DNA of 64,000 nucleotides from DASVTU01 sp036387415 (GTDB taxonomy: Bacteria; Acidobacteriota; Blastocatellia; Pyrinomonadales; Pyrinomonadaceae): the NCBI GenBank assembly GCA_036387415.1, contig DASVTU010000027.1, positions 1 to 64,000 on the forward strand, in the 5' to 3' direction. The notes below the pieces were generated by a model that had not been told where the DNA came from, did no database searches, and saw nothing but the letters and a program-made list of their open reading frames with translations. Position 1 is the first letter of the stretch. Each line of letters begins with the position of its first letter. Position numbers and translations under genes: made by a program. Below are positions 17,034 through 24,232 of this stretch, piece by piece.

Positions 17034-17300
17034 ATGAACGATAAGAGCCAACAGAAAGTCGTGCTGACGCACCGCACAGAGGCGCTCTACGACCCTGACA
17101 ATCTACGCATCATCATCGATGTTGAATCTTTGAGGTCGCCGGATGGAAAGTTTGGAACACTATTTTACTTAGGTTCGGCGAGATACGAGGAGGGCGACGC
17201 GGCGGTCGAAGAAGCTATCATCGAACAGATGCGGGGCGAGATTCAGGAGGAGTACGCGCGCGAAGGAATGTACGCCGAATTCAGCGATGGAAAATTCTGA
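17034..17300 (+). CDS. Small acidic protein upstream of the CD38-like enzyme
   Basis: An 88-residue, acidic, soluble protein opening MNDKSQQKVVLTHRT, with a central strand-rich half (LRIIIDVESL, GTLFYLGSARYEEGD) and a helical C-terminus (EEAIIEQMRGEIQEEYAREG). There is no signal or membrane segment. Its last 14 bases overlap the next gene, so the two are translated together. It could be a chaperone, adaptor or antitoxin for the downstream protein. The family is not recognised. Confidence 0.6.
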   Translation: MNDKSQQKVVLTHRTEALYDPDNLRIIIDVESLRSPDGKFGTLFYLGSARYEEGDAAVEEAIIEQMRGEIQEEYAREGMYAEFSDGKF

Positions 17301-18081
17301 CGAAAAGAAGTTATCCATAAAAGCAACCTCCGTGTCGTTGCTCGATTACCGCGCCACACCTCAGAGTGATGCGGAGTTAATCAAGCAGTCCAGTTTTGCT
17401 CCCGACAAGGATAAAGCACTTTTCTACTCAGGGCGGGGTAATAAATCACTGGCTCAGGAAGCGGTCAGACGCGATGGTTTGCAGACGATTGAAGCGACGG
17501 AAGGCGGCAAGCGTCTGGACACGCCCGGACGCCATCCGTTCTACGGCAAAGAGGCTGCCATCGAATTATGGGACGAAGCCTCGCGCAAGTTTGCGCGGGC
17601 GGCGGAAGGTAAAATAACAACTTGCGTGGCGGGCGCACCGACGGAAGGCACGTTTCGTCGCGTCGAACTAAAAGAAATACTCAATAATCCAAAGATAACG
17701 GAAATCAACGGCGTCTCTGCCGAGACGTTTCGACAGGCATATCTTGTCGGTCAAGGCGCGGGCAAAGGCATCGACGCCGAGCGTCGCGGCCTAGATAATG
17801 CCTTCGCGTCAATCGTCAAGGCCGAGGAAAAGTATCATGCTCCGGCGCGAGCATCGCAAGGCAGGGGAACGCAAACACCTGAGCCGGAGAAGAATTTAGT
17901 CGTCGCCGCGTCTGCCAAAACTAAGACCGAGCCTGCCCGAATCAAAGTTGACAGGGTTGGTGCAGGAGCAAAGGAGCGTGCGGAGTTGGTCAATCGTTTG
18001 AAGGCGTATGAACGAGCCTGTCGTGCGCGAGTGGAGCAGACGCCGCAGAAGCAACGCGATAGGGGGAGACAGTATGAGTGA
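17287..18081 (+). CDS. ADP-ribosyl-cyclase-fold (CD38-like) NADase, candidate toxin or effector
   Basis: A 264-residue protein. Residues ~43-142 align by eye with the CD38/ADP-ribosyl cyclase active-site pattern. FYSG (aromatic Y47) stands where CD38 has Trp125. TIEATEGGKRLD gives Glu69 and, nine residues on, Asp78, the spacing of CD38 Glu146 and Asp155. LWDEASRKFA gives Trp95 and Ser99, like Trp189 and Ser193. TFRRVELKEIL places Glu127 where the catalytic Glu226 lies. Such enzymes cleave NAD+ to nicotinamide and (cyclic) ADP-ribose, and the fold also occurs in bacterial contact-dependent toxins. There is no signal peptide; the C-terminal ~60 residues are basic and disordered. It overlaps both neighbours, which may be partner or immunity proteins. 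Activity is inferred, not shown. Confidence 0.68.
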   Translation: MENSDEKKLSIKATSVSLLDYRATPQSDAELIKQSSFAPDKDKALFYSGRGNKSLAQEAVRRDGLQTIEATEGGKRLDTPGRHPFYGKEAAIELWDEASRKFARAAEGKITTCVAGAPTEGTFRRVELKEILNNPKITEINGVSAETFRQAYLVGQGAGKGIDAERRGLDNAFASIVKAEEKYHAPARASQGRGTQTPEPEKNLVVAASAKTKTEPARIKVDRVGAGAKERAELVNRLKAYERACRARVEQTPQKQRDRGRQYE

Positions 18082-18454
18082 GAGGCCGCTCGATAAGTTT
18101 TTGAGCAAAAAGAGTGCGGGCGCGGAACCCGCCACGGGAGATGCGGAGGAAACGAACTATCGTGCCTATGGCATCGACCGCACGGGTCGCCCCGTCCTGA
18201 TGCTCGACGTGCGCGGCGCCGACGGGCATCGTCTCGCGCTCTCGTTCGCCTACCTGATGAGCGCGGAGTTTGATGCTGCGGGTGAAATGGTCTTGTCGTT
18301 TACAGACCACCGCGTCACTGTGCGCGGTCGGAATCTGCGTCGTGTCTACGATGCGGTGCTGACGCACACGCTGCGCTTTCTTCAGGAAGAGGCGCAAGAT
18401 GCGAACCGCGAGGATGAGACTTTTATCAGCGAAATTATGGTGGAACAAAACTAG
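18074..18454 (+). CDS. Small protein downstream of the CD38-like enzyme, possible immunity protein
   Basis: A 126-residue soluble protein starting MSERPLDKFLSKK, with AGGGGGAG just upstream. Its start overlaps the previous stop by 8 bases. A compact beta-rich core (YRAYGIDRTGRPVLMLDVR, HRLALSFAYLMSAEF, FTDHRVTVRGRNLR) is followed by a helix. The position directly after a probable toxin is typical of immunity genes, and the tight coupling fits. I do not recognise the family. A rho-independent terminator follows and closes the three-gene unit. Confidence 0.6.
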   Translation: MSERPLDKFLSKKSAGAEPATGDAEETNYRAYGIDRTGRPVLMLDVRGADGHRLALSFAYLMSAEFDAAGEMVLSFTDHRVTVRGRNLRRVYDAVLTHTLRFLQEEAQDANREDETFISEIMVEQN

Positions 18455-18488
18455 GAAACAAAATTCGCATCAAGACCGCACTCGCATC

Positions 18489-18527
18489 AAGACCGCGACG
18501 ACCTCGGTTCGTCGCGGTCTTTCTTTT
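18489..18527 (+). terminator. Terminator closing the CD38-like gene unit
   Basis: A 13-bp perfect stem (aagaccgcgacga at 18489-18501, tcgtcgcggtctt at 18509-18521) with a 7-base loop runs into TCTTTT. The following ~290 bases up to the next gene hold no reading frame I can support. Confidence 0.88.
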
Positions 18528-18818
18528 GCGCTTCGCTATTTCACGACTTCAAAGTTAATCCACTCCGTCGCCGTGCGTCCCATCCGTCCTTACGCGTTCC
18601 AGCGCAGCGAGAGTGTTCAAATCAAACTACAGCGCAGAGCTAACCACACGACTCCACGGGCGAAGCGACCGGAGAGAATTTTCGTGTCATTCGTTCGCGG
18701 GGTGTGATGGAAAGTGAAGCGAGAATCCGTTTAAGGAGAGTGAGAGGGCAGAAATGCTGCGACGGCGAGTTTGGCCGAAGCGCAGCGGCTGATTGAGATA
18801 GCAAAGAGGAGGTTAGAG

Positions 18819-19130
18819 ATGAAACGAAACAAACTCATTTTGGTGCTGGCGGGTTTTACGCTCGCGACGCTTCTTTCGTTGCTCACGATGTTTGCGAGCG
18901 ACGCGAAAGCACAGTTCCACGGCCAGCAGGGCGTAACGCGATACACATGCAACGCCGATAACGTCTACATCTACCAGTACGCTACGACGCGTTCCGAGCG
19001 TCGCGGAAGAATGGGTCGCGGATGGGCGTTTCGCGTCTACCACTATGCGGACGCCAACTGGGCGTTCGGTGTTCACAACGGCACGCGAGTTTCCGGCTAC
19101 GTGCTGCGCGAAAAACTGTGCACCAGATAA
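18819..19130 (+). CDS. Small exported SH3-like protein
   Basis: A 103-residue precursor. The start is fixed by AGGAGG eight bases before MKRNKLIL; an upstream in-frame ATG is not preceded by a site. A Sec signal peptide of ~33 residues ends near DAKAQ. The mature ~70 residues have two Cys (CNADNVYIYQY and KLCTR ends) and the strand pattern of a small SH3-like barrel (GWAFRVYHYADANWAFGV). The next gene encodes a relative with the same layout. A role in the periplasm or outside the cell is likely; function is unknown. Confidence 0.65.
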   Translation: MKRNKLILVLAGFTLATLLSLLTMFASDAKAQFHGQQGVTRYTCNADNVYIYQYATTRSERRGRMGRGWAFRVYHYADANWAFGVHNGTRVSGYVLREKLCTR

Positions 19131-19185
19131 ACGCACTGGCCATCGGCTGTTGTTCACCGGATAAAAACTTCTAAGGAGAAAGAAG

Positions 19186-19533
19186 ATGAAAAGCACGATT
19201 CGCACTCTGAGCGCGTGGCTCAATCCACGTCGCATGTTGATTGTCGGTCTTCTGTCGCTGGTCGCCGCGTGGAGCGTGTTTGCGTTCGCCACCAATCAGG
19301 CGCTAGCGGGCGACCGACGCAGGATTTGCTCCGATAAAGTCTACGTCCGCAACTATCCGCAGGGGCGCGCGTGGGATCAACTTTACAGGGGTCAGACGTT
19401 TGAGGTTTACGAGTACCGCGCGAGCGGTTGGGCGCGCGGCTTCGCGTACGGACATATCAATTCCGACAGAAGCCCTTATCGCAAACCTTACGACGACGTT
19501 TGGATACAAGTCTCCGCATTCTGCCCGCGATAG
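19186..19533 (+). CDS. Small exported SH3-like protein, paralogue of the preceding gene
   Basis: A 115-residue precursor with AAGGAGAAAG before the ATG. A signal peptide spans to about ATNQALAG. The mature part shares its plan with the preceding protein: a first Cys and VYV strand (ICSDKVYVRNYP), a central GQTFEVYEYRASGWARGFAYG and a final Cys (SAFCPR). The two Cys probably form a disulfide. The genes lie 55 bases apart, so this looks like tandem duplication followed by divergence. Function is unknown. Confidence 0.65.
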   Translation: MKSTIRTLSAWLNPRRMLIVGLLSLVAAWSVFAFATNQALAGDRRRICSDKVYVRNYPQGRAWDQLYRGQTFEVYEYRASGWARGFAYGHINSDRSPYRKPYDDVWIQVSAFCPR

Positions 19534-19610
19534 CGCGTGGCGTTGCGCGGAGACCTACGGGATGCGCGCCCTCGGCGCATCCCCGTTCGATAGTCAGGAG
19601 GTAGCATTAC

Positions 19611-20375
19611 ATGAAAACAGAAAACGAGGAGGCCGACGTGTTTGAACGAGGTCGAAGAAGATTCCTCGTCGGGGCAGGAGCGGGAGTGTTGGGACTCGGC
19701 ATCGTCTCGCTGTGTCCTTCGAGTATCGTGCAGGCCGAGCCGTACGCGGTTCCGGCGGGATGGAAGTCTTTTTTCAAGAGTCTGTTTCGCTTCGCCGGAC
19801 AGTTGGGGATGACAGCCCTGAGCTTCTCGCTCGCACACTACTTGAACAGCCTCAATCCGGGCGTGAGGCAGGAAATCGACGGAAGCCTGTCGAAAATTTC
19901 TACTGCCGGATACGGCGCGGAGCCGACCGCGACCGGGCGTGTGATGGCTAATGAGTCGTCCTTCTTCACGCCGCTCGTCAACCCGACGCAGTTGCAGAAC
20001 GGCTTTCTTCTTAAGGCTTACGTCGTGCCTTTTTACGATGTCAGCCGCAATCCTGAGAGCCGTCTGGGTTCGGTCTTATCGACGCCGACGATGGCGACCA
20101 TGCCGTCTGTTGCGGAGGATTTGGAGCGAATCGGCTTCAGCACCGCAGAGAGGTCGAACCTGCTGCTGCCGACGAGGGCGAAGCTAAATTCCTACAATAC
20201 GGAGAATCTGCCGGACACATATCTGACGCGCGGCGGCAGCGTCGAGGCCGATTATCGCCCCATCGACGCCAATTCCGGCGACCTCAGAGTGCGTGTGACG
20301 CGCAAGAGAGACGGCAAATCCGAACGCCTCGAACCGCTGTTGGAGAAGACTTACGGCGTCGAACTCGCCGCCTAA
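19611..20375 (+). CDS. Tat-exported protein, uncharacterised
   Basis: A 254-residue precursor with AGGAGG upstream. The N-terminus has a twin-arginine signal, GRRRFLVGAGAGVLGLGIV, with cleavage likely near VQA-EP. This implies export in a folded state, often with a cofactor, yet no cofactor motif is visible. The mature part is mixed helical and strand-rich, with a Thr/Ser/Asn-rich middle and a basic C-terminus (LRVRVTRKRDGKSERL). It follows the two small SH3-like genes on the same strand. The family is not recognised. Confidence 0.65.
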   Translation: MKTENEEADVFERGRRRFLVGAGAGVLGLGIVSLCPSSIVQAEPYAVPAGWKSFFKSLFRFAGQLGMTALSFSLAHYLNSLNPGVRQEIDGSLSKISTAGYGAEPTATGRVMANESSFFTPLVNPTQLQNGFLLKAYVVPFYDVSRNPESRLGSVLSTPTMATMPSVAEDLERIGFSTAERSNLLLPTRAKLNSYNTENLPDTYLTRGGSVEADYRPIDANSGDLRVRVTRKRDGKSERLEPLLEKTYGVELAA

Positions 20376-20562
20376 AATCAACCTTCGGCGCGGCGTGTCG
20401 CTGGCAAACCGGACAAGCGTTATTAGTGCCAACCGGAACCAAAGCTATCGACACGCCGCGTCGCTTCCGTCTCCTCAAGTACCTCGATGAACGCTCTGCT
20501 GCGAGCGCGACGAACGACCGCCGACCGCCCGTTTCGATTTGGAGAGAGAGGACGGTGCTTTC

Positions 20563-21498
20563 ATGTTGAGAACATTTACACACATCGCAATCTTGCTGCT
20601 CGTTCTCCAAGCCTGCGGCACGGTTGATGTTTCGGCGCAGGGGTGGAAAGAGTACCGTGGCGGAAATTATCAGTTGAGAATTCCGGCGGATTGGTCGTGC
20701 CATTATGACAGCGCGACGCGAAGGACGTTGGCTGTCAGTTCAAACCGCGACGTTTTTCTCAGCGTCAGGAGTGCGCCGAAGAACGCGCAGCAACGCCTCC
20801 CCGACAATCCGACCCAACTCAAGGCACGCATCGCGCGCGAATACGAACTCCTTAACGCGACGGACGGCACGCGCTACGACGTGACGACCAGAAATATAGC
20901 TGTCGAGGTGGTTAATAACCTGCGCGGCGTCGTGGTCGAATTGACCGCGATTGTTCCGGCCAACAGCGACGACGGCAAGCTCTACTTGAAGAAGTTTGCA
21001 GGGTTCGCGCTCGTTGCCGAAACACGCGACGCGTTTTACTTCGCCACCATTCTCTGCTCGTTGGGGAGTTTCACTTATCACTCGACCGTCATGAATCGCA
21101 TCATCAACGACCTCCGTGCGGTCAATGCGGAGATGGACGAGTCGCCGCGTGCGAATCCATTGGACGGAGATTGGCTGCTCGCTTATGGTGAGGGCAAGTA
21201 TCACATCAATCTCGGCATGAGAGGCAATTCCGGCGTGATGAGAGTGGGCTGGCGCGATGCGAAGGGGACGTTTTTTATCGTCGAACAGCATGTTACTCTC
21301 GAAACGAGACCCGATGGATTCATGGTCGTCGGCTCGAACCCCGTCTACGTCAGCCAACACACAGAGGCTCCCGCGTACGCGGCGGACACGCTCTTGTTTC
21401 AGCGTCAGCCGGACGGTTCATTCGGCGTCTGGGTGCGGGATGGCGTCTACGTGAAGGAATGGACGCCCGTCGAGATTCGTTCGCCCCGCGCACGGTAG
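20563..21498 (+). CDS. Exported protein with PsbP/DUF1795-like N-terminal half
   Basis: A 311-residue precursor. The start MLRTFTHIAILLL is chosen because the preceding eight in-frame residues look non-coding and GAGAGAGGA lies upstream. The signal region contains LQAC, a poor lipobox, so lipidation is uncertain. The mature start EYRGGNYQLRIPADWSCHYD resembles PsbP/DUF1795-type domains, which begin with a strand and a conserved Pro-x-x-W. The second half (GDWLLAYGEGKYHINLG...VWVRDGVYVKEW) is a separate beta-rich unit. A strong terminator follows. Function is unknown. Confidence 0.65.
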   Translation: MLRTFTHIAILLLVLQACGTVDVSAQGWKEYRGGNYQLRIPADWSCHYDSATRRTLAVSSNRDVFLSVRSAPKNAQQRLPDNPTQLKARIAREYELLNATDGTRYDVTTRNIAVEVVNNLRGVVVELTAIVPANSDDGKLYLKKFAGFALVAETRDAFYFATILCSLGSFTYHSTVMNRIINDLRAVNAEMDESPRANPLDGDWLLAYGEGKYHINLGMRGNSGVMRVGWRDAKGTFFIVEQHVTLETRPDGFMVVGSNPVYVSQHTEAPAYAADTLLFQRQPDGSFGVWVRDGVYVKEWTPVEIRSPRAR

Positions 21499-21541
21499 TC
21501 TTTCGAGACGACGGAAGACAACGGACGCCAATCAAGAAAAC

Positions 21542-21580
21542 GCGTCGTCGTTTGTCATGCACAAACGACGACGCCTTTTC
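21542..21580 (+). terminator. Terminator after the exported PsbP-like gene
   Basis: A 14-bp perfect stem, gcgtcgtcgtttgt (21542-21555) and acaaacgacgacgc (21561-21574), with a 5-base loop is followed by CTTTTC on the plus strand. Confidence 0.88.
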
Positions 21581-21650
21581 TGTCTAATCTTCAACGCGTC
21601 TGCGGGAGGGAGTCGGGTTGACGGGTCGCACTTCTTTAGCGTGCTAGTCT

Positions 21651-21998
21651 TTAATTAACGCCCAGTTTGTATGAGATTTCCACCAACTCGACACGCCAGC
21701 CCCTGTTCTTCATTTCTGCGGCAGACTCCGACGTATATGGCACGTATCGGGCATGCGCGTCTCTGCCGGAAGGAAAGATTTTATTAAGCAAACGAATTGA
21801 GAGCGGTAAAGGTGGCCTGACCAGCATGTATTTACCCGCCGAGCGAGACTCCGTTTTGAGGATGTGCTCGATTCTGTAGCCTCTCAATTTACAGAACTGG
21901 TAATAGACCTCGAAGGCGAGGAACGCGCCCATCTGTCGGGCGCGGGTCCGCGGGCGACCGTAACGTATCACCCATTTCAGCCATTCAACTCTACCCAT
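21651..21998 (-). CDS. Small basic protein, uncharacterised
   Basis: A 115-residue basic protein. The start MGRVEWLKWVIRYG has GGGAGG five bases upstream, an ideal ribosome site, so I prefer it to an ATG 60 bases earlier. The middle is helical (MGAFLAFEVYYQFCKLRG) and the rest is basic with no signal peptide. It lies alone between convergent and divergent neighbours. The good ribosome site supports it being real; there is no family match. Confidence 0.5.
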   Translation of the reverse strand: MGRVEWLKWVIRYGRPRTRARQMGAFLAFEVYYQFCKLRGYRIEHILKTESRSAGKYMLVRPPLPLSIRLLNKIFPSGRDAHARYVPYTSESAAEMKNRGWRVELVEISYKLGVN

Positions 21999-22167
21999 AA
22001 CTGCCTCCCTCATCCGAGCGGAAACCTGACAAGGTTTTATAGCATCAACCGCCGTCATTTGGTCAATACCGCCGGAACCCGACGCCTGTTTGATAGCAAT
22101 GAGCCGGAAGCCTAACGGCCTTCTCTGCGCTCACGACTATTATACACGTGGTCGCGAACCTTTGTGC

Positions 22168-22196
22168 TTGACATTACAAACAAGCGTAACTATAGT
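22168..22196 (+). promoter_or_regulatory. Sigma-70-type promoter for the exported-protein pair
   Basis: TTGACA (22168-22173), a 17-base spacer and TATAGT (22191-22196) form a near-consensus promoter. Transcription would start near 22203, giving a ~180-base leader before the gene at 22382. The rest of the ~380-base gap shows nothing else I can name. Confidence 0.65.
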
Positions 22197-22381
22197 GCCC
22201 GCGCACTTCTTCTCGGTTAAGCAAAAGCCTCGCTCGCCATTAAGAGTTCTGCTCCAGCTTAATTCTCCGTCAAAATTACGCCTTTTCCCTGTTGTTCAAA
22301 AATTGTGCTCGCTTGAGCGCAACTGAACATCTAGGCGGAGTTCTCTGACTTCCTCTAACAAACTATAAGGAGTAGCGTACT

Positions 22382-23239
22382 ATGCGTAAGCAAGTTGTCT
22401 TTACTCTCGTCGTGTGTCTCGCGCTCGTTCTCGGCGTCGGAGTCATGTGGCGTAGCGTGCGAACCAACGCACAGGCTCAAGCGCCCGCTAGGGCGACGAT
22501 GCGTGACCAAGACGGTCAGCCGAATGGCCGCGCCATGAACGACCCTGTAACGGGCGATTCCATTAACGCGAAAGCAAAAATGGCGCGCGAGGGAAACGAA
22601 CAGGCCGTGCGTCAACTGGCCGATGAAATTTTCAATACCACCTACTTCGCTGAGATACCTGAGGAAGTCCGTCTGGCAGTGAAGGAACGCGTGGTACGTC
22701 AGGAACTGGTCTACCGTCAGGGCGCGGAAGGCACGCGCGAGGAAGATGTCGCGATGGCCGTTAACCGTCTCGCCGACAAACTCGAATTGCCCGCCTACAC
22801 CAAGACCAGCCCCTTCCAAGTAAGAATGCTGCGCGCAACATTGAGGAACGGCTACCCCAACTTTATCGCACAAGGCACAAACCCGCAGAACACGGGCTTG
22901 AAAAAGGCCGTCGGCACGCGACTCAATCCCGACATGTCGCCGCTCGAAGCCGTTTTCGGAACGGCTGTGCTGCTGCAACAGAAGATGCGTAACACGGAAT
23001 ATCAACTATCCCCGAAAGATTACGCCAAGAACATTCATAAGAAAGAGGTAGAGCAGTGGCAGGCCGCGCGCAGAGGACAGATGAGCGTCAAAGCCCCTGA
23101 ACAACCGTTCGGATTTTCCGACGCGAGTAAGTATCAGGAGATACGGGATGCCGTCGCGCGCAAAGTCGTGAAGATGAGTATGGCAGACTTGCTCACCATG
23201 CCTGACGAATTGTTGGATAACCTCAGGATTGAAAGATAA
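22382..23239 (+). CDS. Exported helical protein, uncharacterised
   Basis: A 285-residue precursor with AAGGAG upstream of the ATG. An N-terminal hydrophobic segment (VVFTLVVCLALVLGVGVMW) ends near NAQAQA and acts as a Sec signal peptide. The mature protein is charged and largely helical, with few Cys and no known catalytic motif (YFAEIPEEVRLAVKERVVRQ, DVAMAVNRLADKLELP). It is followed after 11 bases by a lipoprotein gene, so the two form an operon read from the promoter near 22.2 kb. Function is unknown. Confidence 0.65.
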   Translation: MRKQVVFTLVVCLALVLGVGVMWRSVRTNAQAQAPARATMRDQDGQPNGRAMNDPVTGDSINAKAKMAREGNEQAVRQLADEIFNTTYFAEIPEEVRLAVKERVVRQELVYRQGAEGTREEDVAMAVNRLADKLELPAYTKTSPFQVRMLRATLRNGYPNFIAQGTNPQNTGLKKAVGTRLNPDMSPLEAVFGTAVLLQQKMRNTEYQLSPKDYAKNIHKKEVEQWQAARRGQMSVKAPEQPFGFSDASKYQEIRDAVARKVVKMSMADLLTMPDELLDNLRIER

Positions 23240-23250
23240 AGGAGACCGTC

Positions 23251-24066
23251 ATGAAAAAGTTTACTTTCATATTGAAAACCTTCTGCGTGCTCCTCGTCCT
23301 CGCCGTCAGTGGTTGTACCGGAGGTGGCGGGACGACATCGAATCCGAATCTTCCCAATCCGGGTTTCACCCTTATCACCCAAACACGAAGCGCCTTTGGG
23401 ATTGAAAGACCGCAGCCGTTTACCGATGTCGCGGGAATCCAGAGAAGACAGCTACCTCCTGATGCGACCGGCTTCATAAGAGATTTTGAGGCCACCTCAA
23501 GTTCTTCCGGCATCCTGCCTGTGGCAAACGGTGTGGCACCAGCTTTTTGGGCGATAGGAGAAGGTAACGGCCCCTGCGCCGGACTGGTCGCCTTCGGCGG
23601 CGTCAAGCGCGGCGACTATAACTACCTGACCTGCAACGGCGGATTGACGTTCCCCTTCGGCTTCACCCCGTTCGGCTTCAGCGCGTCGGAATCAACGACG
23701 TGGACGGCCACGGGCGTTGACATGAACACCCAATACGGGATGCCGATGCTTCAGGTCTACGACGCATACGGCAACATGGTCGCCATCATGCCAGCGACAG
23801 AGTGCGGTTACACGCCTGAGAGTGAAGAGGCTCCCGCCAGCACATGGATGTCGGGGAGTTCTGATGCGATGATGGGTTTGCCTTCCGGCTCCTACACGGC
23901 GGACATCATGAATCAGTCGATGGACGATACGGGAACTCCAATCGGCTTTATCAGCTTCAGGATTTTCAGTATCGAGCCTCCGCCCGACCCCTGTGACGGT
24001 GGCGTCCAAACTACGTACGGACGTGAATCGCTGATGCCGCCGACGTGCGAGCCGATGGTCTATTAA
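23251..24066 (+). CDS. Lipoprotein, uncharacterised
   Basis: A 271-residue precursor with AAAGGAG before the ATG. The signal peptide ends in the lipobox AVSGC, so the mature protein should be lipid-anchored at the new N-terminal Cys, followed by a Gly/Thr/Asn linker (TGGGGTTSNPN). The rest is beta-rich, Gly/Pro/Met-rich and carries several Cys. It lies 11 bases after the exported helical protein, so the two may act together in the envelope. The family is not recognised. Confidence 0.7.
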   Translation: MKKFTFILKTFCVLLVLAVSGCTGGGGTTSNPNLPNPGFTLITQTRSAFGIERPQPFTDVAGIQRRQLPPDATGFIRDFEATSSSSGILPVANGVAPAFWAIGEGNGPCAGLVAFGGVKRGDYNYLTCNGGLTFPFGFTPFGFSASESTTWTATGVDMNTQYGMPMLQVYDAYGNMVAIMPATECGYTPESEEAPASTWMSGSSDAMMGLPSGSYTADIMNQSMDDTGTPIGFISFRIFSIEPPPDPCDGGVQTTYGRESLMPPTCEPMVY

Positions 24067-24188
24067 GACAGGACGTGTCGGGTTCGACAGAGATTTAGAG
24101 AACAGTTGTTAGCCCGACAAGTTGCTTAAAGCAGCGACGACTCATCAGTCAACTACAACATCGGAGTGCACTACTCCCCTAACCCGTC

Positions 24189-24228
24189 GATGCCCCGTGA
24201 GCAACAACTCACGGGGCATCGCTCTTTA
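24189..24228 (+). terminator. Terminator after the lipoprotein gene
   Basis: A 13-bp perfect stem, gatgccccgtgag (24189-24201) and ctcacggggcatc (24208-24220), with a 6-base loop is followed by GCTCTTT. It separates the plus-strand pair from the convergent caspase gene. Confidence 0.82.
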
Positions 24229-24232
24229 ATCT

